DNA of 64,000 nucleotides, taken from positions 1 through 64,000 of the forward strand of contig JAEVYT010000012.1 of the NCBI GenBank assembly GCA_023392615.1, written 5' to 3'. This DNA is from Bacillota bacterium (GTDB lineage Bacteria; Bacillota; Clostridia; Lachnospirales; Lachnospiraceae). The notes under the pieces were generated by a model that saw only the letters and a list, made by a program, of their open reading frames with translations, had not been told where the DNA came from and did not search any database. Both the position numbers and the translations under genes were made by a program. Shown piece by piece: positions 8,427 through 17,505 of the stretch; the stretch's first letter is position 1, and each line of letters opens with the position of its first letter.

Positions 8427-8536
8427 ATAATATCCCCTCCTTCATTATTTATGGGCATATTATAGCATATTTTAAAAGGTATAACAAAAAATCGTTCTTT
8501 ATTCAACAATAAGTTGTGACAGAGCCAAAAATTAAA

Positions 8537-8733
8537 ACGTCAATATGCACAAGACTACGTTTATCTGTAGAATTGCGACACATATATTCTTAAGCAACTT
8601 TATGAAGTCGTTGGTGCTTAGGCTACGTGTTTTACAGCCTTATGCACCACTACGTACCTCATCCAAGCGAGAGCGTGTTGCGATGGAAATATATTTCGGA
8701 ATTATCAAGAACTTTATTATTGTATATTGACGA
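8537..8733. repeat. Structured intergenic repeat, copy B
   Basis: About 196 bp bounded by ACGTCAATA (8537-8545) and TATTGACG (8725-8732), an inverted pair. Its 96-bp core (8592-8687) differs from copy C by about five bases. Inside the core are GCAAC / GTTGC and a nested hairpin GGTG-GGCT / AGCC-CACC. The arms just outside (CATATATT and AATATAT) still pair although their sequence differs from copy C. Confidence 0.8.
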
Positions 8734-8810
8734 TTATAAAACAGAAACAATAATCTCTGTAATTTAATCAACAATACACAAAAGTCAAAAGCCTACAATC
8801 ATATAAAGTA

Positions 8811-8996
8811 GTCAATTTTCACAACTAAAAAATGATGCAATAGTAATCATAATTTCATAAGCAACTGTATGAAGTCGTTGGTGTTTAGGCTGCGTGTTTT
8901 GCAGCCTTATGCACCACTACGTACTTCATCCAAGCGAGAGCGTGTTGCGATGGAATATGATTACTATTGCATCTTCATTAATTATCCAAATTGACG
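8811..8996. repeat. Structured intergenic repeat, copy C
   Basis: About 186 bp bounded by GTCAATTT and AAATTGAC. A 17-bp perfect inverted pair, GATGCAATAGTAATCAT (8834-8850) and ATGATTACTATTGCATC (8957-8973), encloses the 96-bp core (8859-8954). The core has GCAAC/GTTGC, ATGAAGT/ACTTCAT, GGTG/CACC and GGCTGC/GCAGCC pairs around a GTGTTTT loop. A further 11-bp outer pair (AGTCAAAAGCC at 8783 and GGCTTTTGACC near 9012) flanks it. It ends 38 bp from the binding-protein stop codon. Confidence 0.82.
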
Positions 8997-9033
8997 TTAG
9001 TCAAAGTAAAAGGCTTTTGACCTCAATTCATAT

Positions 9034-9810
9034 CTATTGAATTGTAGTAACATCAGTCCCAAACCATTTCTTTGAAATCTCAGCAACTTTGCCTTCTGCT
9101 TTTAATTCCTTCAACGCATTCCAAACCTTATCGCATAGTTCCTGATTACCTTTTTTAAATCCGATTGCATATTTATCCTCTAATAACGAATCCGCAAGAA
9201 CTTTATAATCCTTACCACCTTTTTGGTTCGCGTAGTTTGCTACAACGGAGTCCATCAAAACAGCATCAGAATTACCGCTATCCAAATCAAGAAGTGCGGT
9301 GTTGTAGTTATCAAACGGATTGATTTTTCCTAAGGAATCTTTCAGTTCTTTGTTTTCCGATGCATCTAATAACTCCGCTGCTGCTGACCCTCCTTGTAAA
9401 GCAAGTTTCTTACCTGCCATATCCTTTGAGGATTGGATATTGCTATCTTTCTTTACTACTAATGCGATATCATTCTTCATATAAGATTGAGATAATGTCA
9501 TTTGATCCTTATTATCTTTCGTTACAGAAAGACCATTCCAGATACAATCAATGTTATTTGTATTTAATTCATTCACCTTAGCTTCCCAAGAGATAGGCTG
9601 AGCAACAAATTTCATATTTAACTTTTCGCAAACCGCTTTCGCCAAATCAATATCAAAACCAACAATATTGTTATTATCATCTCGAAATCCCATAGGGGTA
9701 AACGTATCATCAAGCCCTACTACCAGCTTATTGCCTTCTTCCTTTTTACCACATGCCGCTAATCCAAGTATCATAATTGATACCATTATGAAACATAATA
9801 TTTTTTTCAT
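9034..9810 (-). CDS. Amino-acid ABC transporter substrate-binding lipoprotein
   Basis: 258 residues. A signal peptide with lipobox LGLAAC puts the lipid-modified cysteine at position 20. The mature part is a family-3 periplasmic-type binding protein: GLDDTFTPMGFRD, GFDIDLAKAVCEKL, then the hinge region with GKKLALQGGSAA. It should capture a polar amino acid at the outer membrane face of the single membrane and deliver it to a permease. It has no permease next to it; the nearest partner is the same-strand ATPase/permease pair 4.4 kb away, now separated by efflux genes and repeats. Its start ATG at 9810 follows a GGAGGAATTAGG box. Confidence 0.92.
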   Translation of the reverse strand: MKKILCFIMVSIMILGLAACGKKEEGNKLVVGLDDTFTPMGFRDDNNNIVGFDIDLAKAVCEKLNMKFVAQPISWEAKVNELNTNNIDCIWNGLSVTKDNKDQMTLSQSYMKNDIALVVKKDSNIQSSKDMAGKKLALQGGSAAAELLDASENKELKDSLGKINPFDNYNTALLDLDSGNSDAVLMDSVVANYANQKGGKDYKVLADSLLEDKYAIGFKKGNQELCDKVWNALKELKAEGKVAEISKKWFGTDVTTIQ

Positions 9811-10067
9811 CCTAATTCCTCCGATTTCCTGTTTTTAACTTTCCTGAATTATCACTTTACCATACTACCATGAGAACGTATTTATTTCAATCATAATTTT
9901 CATAAAATAGTATCAAATATAACTTAGTTGTAAATATAATACATATAAACATAAAAAATCAGCCCTCCGATTCGCATAATACTAATAAAATAAACGCATT
10001 ACACCCCTCAGAAAGCTGTAGTTTTACAAATGAGATTTATTTAATAATTGTAATTTCATAATCCTTG

Positions 10068-10262
10068 TTAATCACCTAAAACATGCTTACCCTTATACAT
10101 ATGCTTATAATCACTTCTCTCAGTATCTGTCATATTCATATAGGTTCGATAATCCATATGACACTGTTCTAACACTGTTCCACAATGTAAACAAATTGCA
10201 TCCGGTTTTCTGGATACCATTCTAAAATTATAGCACTTCGGGCATATATAAATTTTCAACAT
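10068..10262 (-). CDS. Small zinc-ribbon protein
   Basis: 64 residues. Two CxxC pairs (ICPKCYNF and ICLHCGTV) form a rubredoxin/zinc-ribbon knuckle at the N-terminus; the C-terminal half is polar. The ATG at 10262 has GGGAGG seven bases upstream, better than the longer frame starting at 10307. No named family recognised; it could bind zinc, nucleic acid or another protein. It stands alone downstream of the ABC exporter on the same strand. Confidence 0.7.
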   Translation of the reverse strand: MLKIYICPKCYNFRMVSRKPDAICLHCGTVLEQCHMDYRTYMNMTDTERSDYKHMYKGKHVLGD

Positions 10263-10366
10263 GTTACGTCCCTCCCATTGTGAAATACGCTTAAAATTAT
10301 ACCACATTTAGGAATTAATGTAAACCTCGTCTTGCTATTATGATTATAATTTTGTATATATTATAT

Positions 10367-10399
10367 AATATATATTGTAGATTTGTCACAATATATATT
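10367..10399. terminator. AT-rich perfect inverted repeat after the FtsX-like gene
   Basis: 12-bp arms AATATATATTGT and ACAATATATATT around a 9-base loop, 20 bp beyond the FtsX-type stop codon. There is no GC-rich stem, so terminator function is only possible; it could equally be an operator for the zinc-ribbon gene. Confidence 0.4.
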
Positions 10400-10418
10400 G
10401 AATATTATTTTCGACGAA

Positions 10419-12857
10419 TTATTCTACACTCTTTAACGATTCCACCATGTCGATCTTTCTCAATTTATAATACATCACTAAATTAACTAATATTGAAAAT
10501 AATATCGTTAAAAGAAAGCTGTACACATAGCTGCTCATATATATGTTTCGACCAAACATTAACATATCTATCTCTGCGGTTATTATCACATAGTGATGTA
10601 GTAAAATTCCTATTAAAATCCCGAATAGTGCCCCGATAAAAGTTAATACGATATTTTCTCGGTATATATAAGCTGCCATTTCATTATTATAGAAGCCTAA
10701 TACTTTTATCGTTGCTAGTTCCCTTCTACGCTCATTAATATTAATATTATTTAGATTATATAAAACGACAAAGGCTAGTGCCCCTGCCGAAATTATTAAT
10801 ATCCAGATCACTATATTTAAACTTGCCATTACATTCGTTAACATATTTTGATTATAGCTTGTATAAAATACACCGGTAGCTGCCTTATATTGCAATATAT
10901 GATTTCCTACATTAAGTTGCTGTTTTTCTTCCATATTTGGCATCAGAAGAACATACTCATTGTAGTTTATCTCTGTATTAAAGATAGATTGATAAAGCTG
11001 TGGCGTCATATATAGATAATGCGCCATATAGTTTTCAGTAATTCCAGAAATCTTTACCTTACCTTCCTTACCTCCTTTCTTCAGTGTTATTACATCACCT
11101 ACTTTTAGATTTAGTTTATTCGCAATTTGTTCCGTTAATACAACTCCGTTATTACCCAGCGTATACTCTTTATGGCCTACTCGGTTCCTTAACGTGATAT
11201 AATTTTTTATCTGCGATGGATGTTCCGGTATATACAATGATACTGATTTTGTAATTCCATTAGATGAGATATCCAATGATTCATTTCTCATTCTCATCCA
11301 GGACTTTATTTCGCTTAGTTTATCAAGTTCTTGCTCCAGCTCCTTTTTCTGCCCCGGTGATGCCTTAGTATCTATAGCAACCGACGCATTATACATCATT
11401 ATTTCATCATACTGCCTGGTATAGATAACATATATAGAATCCTTTAAACCGAATCCTACTAATAACAATGACATGCAACCACCAATTCCGATAATTGTCA
11501 TAATAAAACGTTTCTTATATCGGAATAAATTTCTAGCAGTAGCTTTCCAGGTAAATCCTAAGTGATTCCAAAACAAAGGAATTCTTTCAAGAACAACACG
11601 TTTGCCGATCTTTGGTGCTTCTGGTCTCATTAGGTTAGCAGGCTTAGACAGTAATTCTTTATAACAAGCTAATAATGTAGCTAATTCAACGCAGAAAACA
11701 GATAGAAATGTTGCCATGACAAAGTAATACATATTAAATGGAGCAATTATTTCAGGAATATTAGCATAAAGTGACTTGTAAGCTGTTATGATTACTGTAG
11801 GAAGAACCTTTAAACCGACTGCAACTCCAAATAAACTTCCCCCAATTGTAGCAAGAAACGCATATAGAAGATATTTCATGGCAATTGACTTCTTCGTGTA
11901 TCCCAATGCCTTTAATACACCAATTTGGGTTCGTTCTTCTTCCACCATACGTGTCATCGTAGTAAGGCTTATCAATGCAGCTATTAAAAAGAAAATAGCC
12001 GGAAAAACATTACCGATAGCACCGATACGATCGGCATTCTGTTCGTATTCAACATAAGCTTCAATACTATTCCGGTCAAGTATATACCATTTTGATTGTA
12101 TGTTTCGTTGAGCTTGTTCACTCTGAATTGATTTCAAACGGTTTACTACTGTTTTTACTTTATCATTATATTTATCGGTATAAGTTGTCAGTTCTTTAGC
12201 ACCACGTACCGATGCATAAATTGTTGTATATACTTTCATATTAAAAACTTCGGGAAGCACAACGATAAAGCTGTTTATCTTTCCGTTTCCGATTGATGTA
12301 GTACCACGTTGTGAGGATAGATAATATGGATTCGAGGCTATACCCACAATTGTGAATTTATCATTTTTCAGTGTATTACTTAATGCTTCATCCGTTCCTG
12401 AGGATATTTTTATCCGATCACCCAACTTATATTTTGTATTACTAATAAAATAAGAGTCTACCAATACTTCATCATTTTTCTCTGGAAATCTTCCTTCTTT
12501 TAATGTATATTTGTTTATTTTTTTCGTTAATGCATTTACTTTTAATACCAGTTCACTACCGCCAATATCACAAAGTACATCAGCTGAGTAAGTAGGTTCC
12601 ACTAACTCTATACCAGGAATATCCGAAATCTCTTTGACGTCTTCATCGGTTAATCCCATTGCACTAAGAATACGTAGATCCATTAAGTTACTATTATCAA
12701 AATAAGAGTCCGCAGTCAATCTCATGTCCGGATTGGTAGCGCGAATACCTGCAAAGAACGCTACTCCTAAAGATACAATCAGGAATATAGATAAAAATCG
12801 ATTCAGACTCATTTTTATCTCCATATAAAAATCTTTCCATAACGCTCGTTTTCTCAT
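10419..12857 (-). CDS. FtsX/MacB-type ABC exporter permease
   Basis: 812 residues with two FtsX domains, one after an N-terminal helix (about 17-38) and a MacB-like external domain, with helices near 285-310, 335-360 and 380-405; the second half repeats this with a helix near 455-475, another external domain and three C-terminal helices ending KLRKIDMVESLKSVE. The conserved motif VLKALGYTKKSI (first) and TIKVLGFYNNEM (second) are the cytoplasmic loops that touch the ATPase. The partner ATPase is encoded 7 bp upstream. Such pairs export peptides or lipids or act in antimicrobial-peptide defence; the substrate here is unknown. No two-component genes adjoin it. Confidence 0.9.
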   Translation of the reverse strand: MRKRALWKDFYMEIKMSLNRFLSIFLIVSLGVAFFAGIRATNPDMRLTADSYFDNSNLMDLRILSAMGLTDEDVKEISDIPGIELVEPTYSADVLCDIGGSELVLKVNALTKKINKYTLKEGRFPEKNDEVLVDSYFISNTKYKLGDRIKISSGTDEALSNTLKNDKFTIVGIASNPYYLSSQRGTTSIGNGKINSFIVVLPEVFNMKVYTTIYASVRGAKELTTYTDKYNDKVKTVVNRLKSIQSEQAQRNIQSKWYILDRNSIEAYVEYEQNADRIGAIGNVFPAIFFLIAALISLTTMTRMVEEERTQIGVLKALGYTKKSIAMKYLLYAFLATIGGSLFGVAVGLKVLPTVIITAYKSLYANIPEIIAPFNMYYFVMATFLSVFCVELATLLACYKELLSKPANLMRPEAPKIGKRVVLERIPLFWNHLGFTWKATARNLFRYKKRFIMTIIGIGGCMSLLLVGFGLKDSIYVIYTRQYDEIMMYNASVAIDTKASPGQKKELEQELDKLSEIKSWMRMRNESLDISSNGITKSVSLYIPEHPSQIKNYITLRNRVGHKEYTLGNNGVVLTEQIANKLNLKVGDVITLKKGGKEGKVKISGITENYMAHYLYMTPQLYQSIFNTEINYNEYVLLMPNMEEKQQLNVGNHILQYKAATGVFYTSYNQNMLTNVMASLNIVIWILIISAGALAFVVLYNLNNININERRRELATIKVLGFYNNEMAAYIYRENIVLTFIGALFGILIGILLHHYVIITAEIDMLMFGRNIYMSSYVYSFLLTILFSILVNLVMYYKLRKIDMVESLKSVE

Positions 12858-12864
12858 AGCACTC

Positions 12865-13572
12865 CTACCATTCTATTAAATCTATTGACATCGGTTGTTC
12901 GTTTTTCTTTATATCGTGAACTTTACCATTTTTAATTTTAATTACTCGGTCTGCCATCGGAACTAATGCAGAGTTGTGTGTAATTACAACAACTGTCATC
13001 TTTCCCTCCCTGCAGGTGTCCTGTAGTAATTTTAAAATTGATTTGCCGGTCTGATAATCCAATGCCCCGGTTGGTTCGTCACATAGAAGAAGTTTTGGAT
13101 TTTTTGCTAATGCACGTGCTATTGCTACACGTTGTTGCTCCCCTCCGGATAATTGAGCTGGAAAGTTATACATACGCTCTCCTAATCCCACTTCTCTTAA
13201 TACAGACTCAGCTTCAAGTGGTTCCATACAAATTTGTGTAGCAAGCTCCACATTTTCCTTTGCGGTAAGATTTTGAACTAGATTATAAAACTGAAACACA
13301 AAACCAATTTCGTCCCGTCTATACTTGGTCAATTGCTTCTCATTGTAATGTGCGATATCTGTATTTGCTACAAATACTGCTCCATCAGAAGCAGTATCCA
13401 TTCCTCCAAGTATATTTAATACCGTAGTTTTTCCAGCGCCACTTGGACCAACTACAATAACAAACTCTCCCTCCAATATGGAGAATTCAACGCCGTCCAA
13501 TGCATGAATTTCAATCTCACCCATTTTATAAGTTTTTCGAACTTTTTCTAACTTTATAAATTCATTTGTCAT
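12865..13572 (-). CDS. MacB/LolD-type ABC transporter ATP-binding protein
   Basis: 235 residues. Walker A GPSGAGKTT, Q-loop VFQFYNLVQNLTAKENVELA (typical of the LolD/MacB class), signature LSGGEQQR, Walker B LLLCDEPTGALD and switch VVVITHN are complete. ATG 13572 with an upstream AGGATGG box is preferred over the ATG nine bases earlier. It powers the FtsX-type permease immediately downstream. Confidence 0.92.
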   Translation of the reverse strand: MTNEFIKLEKVRKTYKMGEIEIHALDGVEFSILEGEFVIVVGPSGAGKTTVLNILGGMDTASDGAVFVANTDIAHYNEKQLTKYRRDEIGFVFQFYNLVQNLTAKENVELATQICMEPLEAESVLREVGLGERMYNFPAQLSGGEQQRVAIARALAKNPKLLLCDEPTGALDYQTGKSILKLLQDTCREGKMTVVVITHNSALVPMADRVIKIKNGKVHDIKKNEQPMSIDLIEW

Positions 13573-13801
13573 ATCAACCATCCTAACTGTAAATCATTAT
13601 TTTACTTTGGAATTCATTCATTTAATCAATTTTCTTATTGATAACTGAATTAATCTTTACCTCAACGAACATGAAGCACCTTCAAATTTATCCCTTTATT
13701 TTTACTTATATTTTTATATAATTTGCAAATGCTATCAATATCAACAATTATATTATGGACTTTATTACGAAATATATCAGTTAATGATTTAGGAGGTACT
13801 T

Positions 13802-14512
13802 ATGCATATCTATAAGATTATCTTATCATCCTTGGCATCCTTAGGAGCCCTATTTATGTTTACAAAACTAATGGGAAATCGTGAAATGTCTCAAATGAGT
13901 ATGTTTGACTATGTCAGTAGTATTGCCTTAGGTTCCATCGCCGGCGAGATGGCAGTCATGTCTACTGACAGTATTCTTGAGCCTTTTATATCGATGTTGA
14001 TTTTTACAATCATAACTATTTCAATCTCATTTATTACTTGTAAATCGATTTATCTCCGAAGATTTTTCGAAGGACAATGTATCATATTATATCAGGATGG
14101 GCAGGTTTATGAAAAGAATCTATTAAAGGCAAAAATGGACGTGGATGAATTTCTCTCTGTTTGCAGAATATCAGGTTATTATGATCTTGAGGATGTTCAC
14201 ACAGTATTTCTTGAAACTAATGGTAAGGTCAGCATTCTTCCAACTGCATTAAAACGTCCATCCACACCAGAAGATTTCAATCTAAATCCGACTCAGAGCT
14301 TACCTCTGGCAAATGTCATTATTGATGGAAAGATATTAAATGACAATTTAAAAAGTACCGGCAAGAATGAAAAATGGGTTGAAAAGCAATTACAAAGCAA
14401 CGGTGTTACAGATATCAGGGAAGTAATTCTAGCTACCTATGATGCCACTCAGAGCAAATTAAATGTTTATAAAAAGTTTCATAAAAAGATGCTTCGCGAT
14501 ATCTTTGAATGA
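13802..14512 (+). CDS. DUF421 membrane protein (YetF-like)
   Basis: 236 residues. Three N-terminal helices with the family pattern RE-MSQMSMFDYVSSIALGSIAGEMA, then a cytoplasmic alpha/beta domain beginning near residue 90 (FEGQCIILYQDGQ) and the LDEFLS-like helix. YetF/DUF421 proteins are common in spore formers and some germination or envelope links are known; the molecular role here is not clear. The ATG follows AGGAGG. It is transcribed away from the ABC exporter; the 220 bp between them hold both promoter regions. Confidence 0.88.
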   Translation: MHIYKIILSSLASLGALFMFTKLMGNREMSQMSMFDYVSSIALGSIAGEMAVMSTDSILEPFISMLIFTIITISISFITCKSIYLRRFFEGQCIILYQDGQVYEKNLLKAKMDVDEFLSVCRISGYYDLEDVHTVFLETNGKVSILPTALKRPSTPEDFNLNPTQSLPLANVIIDGKILNDNLKSTGKNEKWVEKQLQSNGVTDIREVILATYDATQSKLNVYKKFHKKMLRDIFE

Positions 14513-14545
14513 AGGGCTATTTTGAATACTTTCACATTAGGTACA

Positions 14546-14618
14546 GTAATTGGCCGAGATATACTATTCCACTTTCCGGTTATCTCTTTCAGGTAATAGC
14601 ATTATCTCGGCCAATTAC
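14546..14618. terminator. Long perfect inverted repeat after DUF421 gene
   Basis: 16-bp perfect arms GTAATTGGCCGAGATA (14546-14561) and TATCTCGGCCAATTAC (14603-14618) with a 41-base loop. There is no T run, so it may be a protein-binding or repetitive element rather than a simple terminator. The remainder of 14619-14944 shows no recognised feature. Confidence 0.5.
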
Positions 14619-14944
14619 CTGCTTATAGATAAATAAAAACGATATTTAATTTAATCAATATTTTAGTGTGAAAAAGCTAAGCGTTGAATTTTAACACCGA
14701 GACCTCTATTCATGAGGCTTATTCTATATGATTTTTAAATATGTACATCATAACGATCAATATAATTCATTAATCATATGATTTTCATTTTGAATTTTAT
14801 TTTGATGATATTTTTTACATACTTTCTAGAACTTGTTGCATTCTTACTTACTCACCTCACAAATTCCGCAATAATTTATACTTCACTTATGGTTATAGTT
14901 ATCCATATAAATACATAATATGTTACAAGTTGTTGATTACGAGG

Positions 14945-16063
14945 ATGATCCAGAATATGCTCTCCAAACCGAAAGGAATCTATATAATTATCAGTGAATT
15001 CATTGTACTCTTTGTAATAGCCATAATCTCTATTAGTACAGGCGTAAAGCATGACAAAGCAATCTATGCTTCTTTGTATGATACGGACAAGAAATTCATT
15101 AAATGGGTCAGTTTTGATGTGTCCGAACGAGCAATGGAGGATGCATATGATTATGATATCAAATCGCAGAACGAAGCAGTAAAGCTTCACTGGATCGAAC
15201 TACTTGCCTATCTTGGTTGTAAATATGGAGGCGATTTCTCAAGTTATCGTAAAAAGAATCTTGATGATCTGGTGAGTCAGCTGCAAAGCAAAAAAGAAAC
15301 CATGAAGTCCCTAACGGATGGCATGAAATTTTATAGTTATTATTACGATGCCTATGATGCAGTATTAGGAGGGCTAGTTGGTAGTTATAAGGTTGAGGTA
15401 AAAGATGAAACAGCTCCAGGCGGTAAACGATGGGAGGAGAAATACGGATTAAAAGCTTATCTTCCGATTGCTAAGAATTATCCCTATAGTCATTTTGACG
15501 ATTTTGGAGTATCCAGAAGTTACGGATTCAAAAGAAAACATCTAGGCCATGATATGATGGGTCAGGTAGGAACGCCGATTGTTGCGGTAGAATCCGGCAC
15601 CATCGAAGCGCTCGGTTGGAATCAATATGGTGGATGGCGTATCGGTATTCGAAGCTTTGATAAGAAACGTTATTATTACTACGCACATTTACGAAAAAAT
15701 TATCCCTATAATAAAGATCTTAAGGTAGGAAGTATTGTTCAAGCCGGAGACGTCATCGGATATCTTGGTCGTTCAGGATATAGCAGCAATGAAAATGTGA
15801 ATAATATCAACACTCCTCATCTGCACTTTGGACTTCAGTTAATATTTGACGAATCACAAAAGGAAAGCAATAATGAGATTTGGGTGGATTGCTATAACTT
15901 AATTCAATTTTTAAGCCATAATCGATGTGAAACTTTAAAAGGCTTAGATACGAAGGAGTATCACCGAGTATATCAATATATCGATCCGATTGCAGAACAT
16001 TATATTAATCATAGTATTTATAAGTATGATGATGACGAATTCAATATCAAGATATATGAATAA
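14945..16063 (+). CDS. Membrane-anchored M23 family peptidase (LytM domain)
   Basis: About 372 residues. A single N-terminal helix (about 12-33) anchors the protein; a helical region follows; the LytM domain spans about 195-325. Zinc ligands are visible: KHLGHDMMG (H and D) and the HLHFG motif. M23 enzymes cut peptidoglycan cross-bridges, and several act in sporulation or germination. The start is uncertain: TTG 14930, ATG 14945 and ATG 14957 are all in frame and the only GAGG box (14941-14944) suits the last, with long spacing. The gene faces the germination operon end to end, so no operon link is shown. Confidence 0.85.
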   Translation: MIQNMLSKPKGIYIIISEFIVLFVIAIISISTGVKHDKAIYASLYDTDKKFIKWVSFDVSERAMEDAYDYDIKSQNEAVKLHWIELLAYLGCKYGGDFSSYRKKNLDDLVSQLQSKKETMKSLTDGMKFYSYYYDAYDAVLGGLVGSYKVEVKDETAPGGKRWEEKYGLKAYLPIAKNYPYSHFDDFGVSRSYGFKRKHLGHDMMGQVGTPIVAVESGTIEALGWNQYGGWRIGIRSFDKKRYYYYAHLRKNYPYNKDLKVGSIVQAGDVIGYLGRSGYSSNENVNNINTPHLHFGLQLIFDESQKESNNEIWVDCYNLIQFLSHNRCETLKGLDTKEYHRVYQYIDPIAEHYINHSIYKYDDDEFNIKIYE

Positions 16064-16078
16064 ACTTTTTTAATGATA

Positions 16079-16138
16079 AAAAGCCATCTTTATTACCTTA
16101 ACGAATGAACAATTCTTATGATAATATAAATGGCTTTT
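16079..16138. terminator. Inverted repeat between convergent genes
   Basis: AAAAGCCAT (16079-16087) pairs with ATGGCTTTT (16130-16138), with more pairing inside. A/T tails on both sides suit termination for the M23 gene and the gerB end. Confidence 0.65.
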
Positions 16139-16181
16139 ATAATGTGTTATTATATAATTTTTGTTTGTCCAGATATTCACA

Positions 16182-17282
16182 TCAAAACTGTTTCTTAATT
16201 TTATCTCTTTTAATAAAGCACATAAACGCTAACAGCAACGGTATGATATATTCGAACAGCAAATTCAAATTAACAATGATACCTCGGTATAAATAATTAA
16301 ATTCAAATTGAGTACTGCTTAAATAATAAGTTAGATAAAATATCAAAACAGTTAACGGTGCATATAAATATTTATACTCTTTTAAATTAAATAACCATTC
16401 GAAACATCGAACCAATATAATCGCAAATACACTAATCGCAATGAAATCTGATAAGATACAAATCAGAGTCACAAGCACTTCAAAACGTTCAAATACATTA
16501 AAAAACGATATACTTTTCACTGTAATATAGAATGGAAATGGTAAGCTCTTAGTTAAGCTGGGACCGGATATACCAAAGGTTAGTAATGTTATTATAAATA
16601 CCAGCGCGGTAAAAACCCCCATACTAAACCATAATTTTCTTTTTTGCTCCTTCGTCACATTGATACCGAATTTATCTGCAAAAAATAATGCAATTATAAT
16701 ATTACCACCTACTGCCACAACATGCTTTGCACCTATTACGGTATTTTTTAAATGAATTGTAGATACCGGTAATAAATAATCAGTACGAATTCTTGATAAA
16801 GCACATACAAATAATATAACCAGCAATAGTATAACAGCCGACAAAGCAAGTTCTGAGAAGCGGAATATGGTTTTAATCCCTCTAACTAATGCATAAAAAA
16901 CCAAAATAGCCATAATCACCATAAAGAAATCAGATCTGGTATTGGGCATCAATGTAAACTGCAAAGTCAAACTATAAATTGTTACCTTTGCAACAATTCC
17001 GATTAATATCCACAATAAATATGCTAAAATTAATATCTTTGAAAGAAAGGTACCAACCAGCTGGACCATTATTTCGTAAATATTGAGACCGGGGAAGGAA
17101 TTAATTAACAATAACACAATCGCTGTTAACGGTATGGTAGCAATTACTGACCAAATCGGACTTAAATAACCACTTCTACCTGCCTCCAAAGCTAAAGCCT
17201 CGGGTATCTGTCTTAATATCGATGAGATGGAAATAAACAAAAACAGAAATGATACTTGTCTTAATGAAACTTCCCTATTCAA
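16182..17282 (-). CDS. gerB: Spore germination permease, GerAB/endospore germination family
   Basis: 366 residues, about ten membrane helices of the APC-related GerB family. The N-terminus REVSLRQVSFLFLFISI and later helices match the family layout; the protein ends with a Lys-rich cytoplasmic tail. GerB subunits form the nutrient-sensing or ion-linked core of germinant receptors in the spore inner membrane. It is last in the operon gerA-gerC-small gene-gerB, 10 bp after the small gene. Receptor specificity cannot be read from the sequence. Confidence 0.9.
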   Translation of the reverse strand: MNREVSLRQVSFLFLFISISSILRQIPEALALEAGRSGYLSPIWSVIATIPLTAIVLLLINSFPGLNIYEIMVQLVGTFLSKILILAYLLWILIGIVAKVTIYSLTLQFTLMPNTRSDFFMVIMAILVFYALVRGIKTIFRFSELALSAVILLLVILFVCALSRIRTDYLLPVSTIHLKNTVIGAKHVVAVGGNIIIALFFADKFGINVTKEQKRKLWFSMGVFTALVFIITLLTFGISGPSLTKSLPFPFYITVKSISFFNVFERFEVLVTLICILSDFIAISVFAIILVRCFEWLFNLKEYKYLYAPLTVLIFYLTYYLSSTQFEFNYLYRGIIVNLNLLFEYIIPLLLAFMCFIKRDKIKKQF

Positions 17283-17292
17283 TTACCTCACC

Positions 17293-17481
17293 TCATTTCA
17301 TATATTTTTCCATAACCGAGGATAGGCTTGGAAGATAAGGATTTATTATATATAGAACTCCAAGTGATAACCCAAGAACTGAGAGTACAAAATATAAAGC
17401 TAAATTTCGTTTTTCCTTGAGTAGCTTGTCTTTTTGTTTTATGAATGTATAGATTATAGTAATTGAAAATATATATATCAT
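17293..17481 (-). CDS. Small membrane protein of the germination operon
   Basis: 62 residues: one N-terminal hydrophobic segment, a short Lys/Arg loop (KQKDKLLKEKRN) and a second helix (ALYFVLSVLGLSLGVLYII). The ATG at 17481 sits five bases after GGAGG; the TTG 12 bases upstream has no such site. It lies 24 bp after gerC and 10 bp before gerB. Two-helix small proteins occur in several Ger operons (for example the GerD-independent extra subunit GerKD/GerPD-like cases), but homology was not shown. Confidence 0.75.
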   Translation of the reverse strand: MIYIFSITIIYTFIKQKDKLLKEKRNLALYFVLSVLGLSLGVLYIINPYLPSLSSVMEKYMK

Positions 17482-17505
17482 ACGAACCTCCAATCATCTT
17501 TCGCA

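Larger units (their letters stand above)
7669..8534. mobile_element. IS1595-like insertion remnant with TIRs and 8-bp target duplication
   Basis: Direct repeats AAAAATTA lie at 7669-7676 and 8527-8534. Directly inside are inverted ends sharing CTCTGTCACAACTTAT then GTTGAA (7679-7701 and reverse complement 8502-8524, one mismatch in 23). The enclosed 850 bp hold two small minus-strand genes: a 74-residue zinc-ribbon ORF like the start of an IS1595-type transposase, and an 86-residue membrane protein. IS1595-family elements make 8-bp duplications. No full transposase remains, so the element is probably immobile or moved in trans. Confidence 0.8.

Noticed and set aside
13038..13241. Plus-strand 67-residue frame inside the ABC ATPase gene
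   Set aside because: Antisense shadow of a strongly conserved ATPase; no ribosome site.
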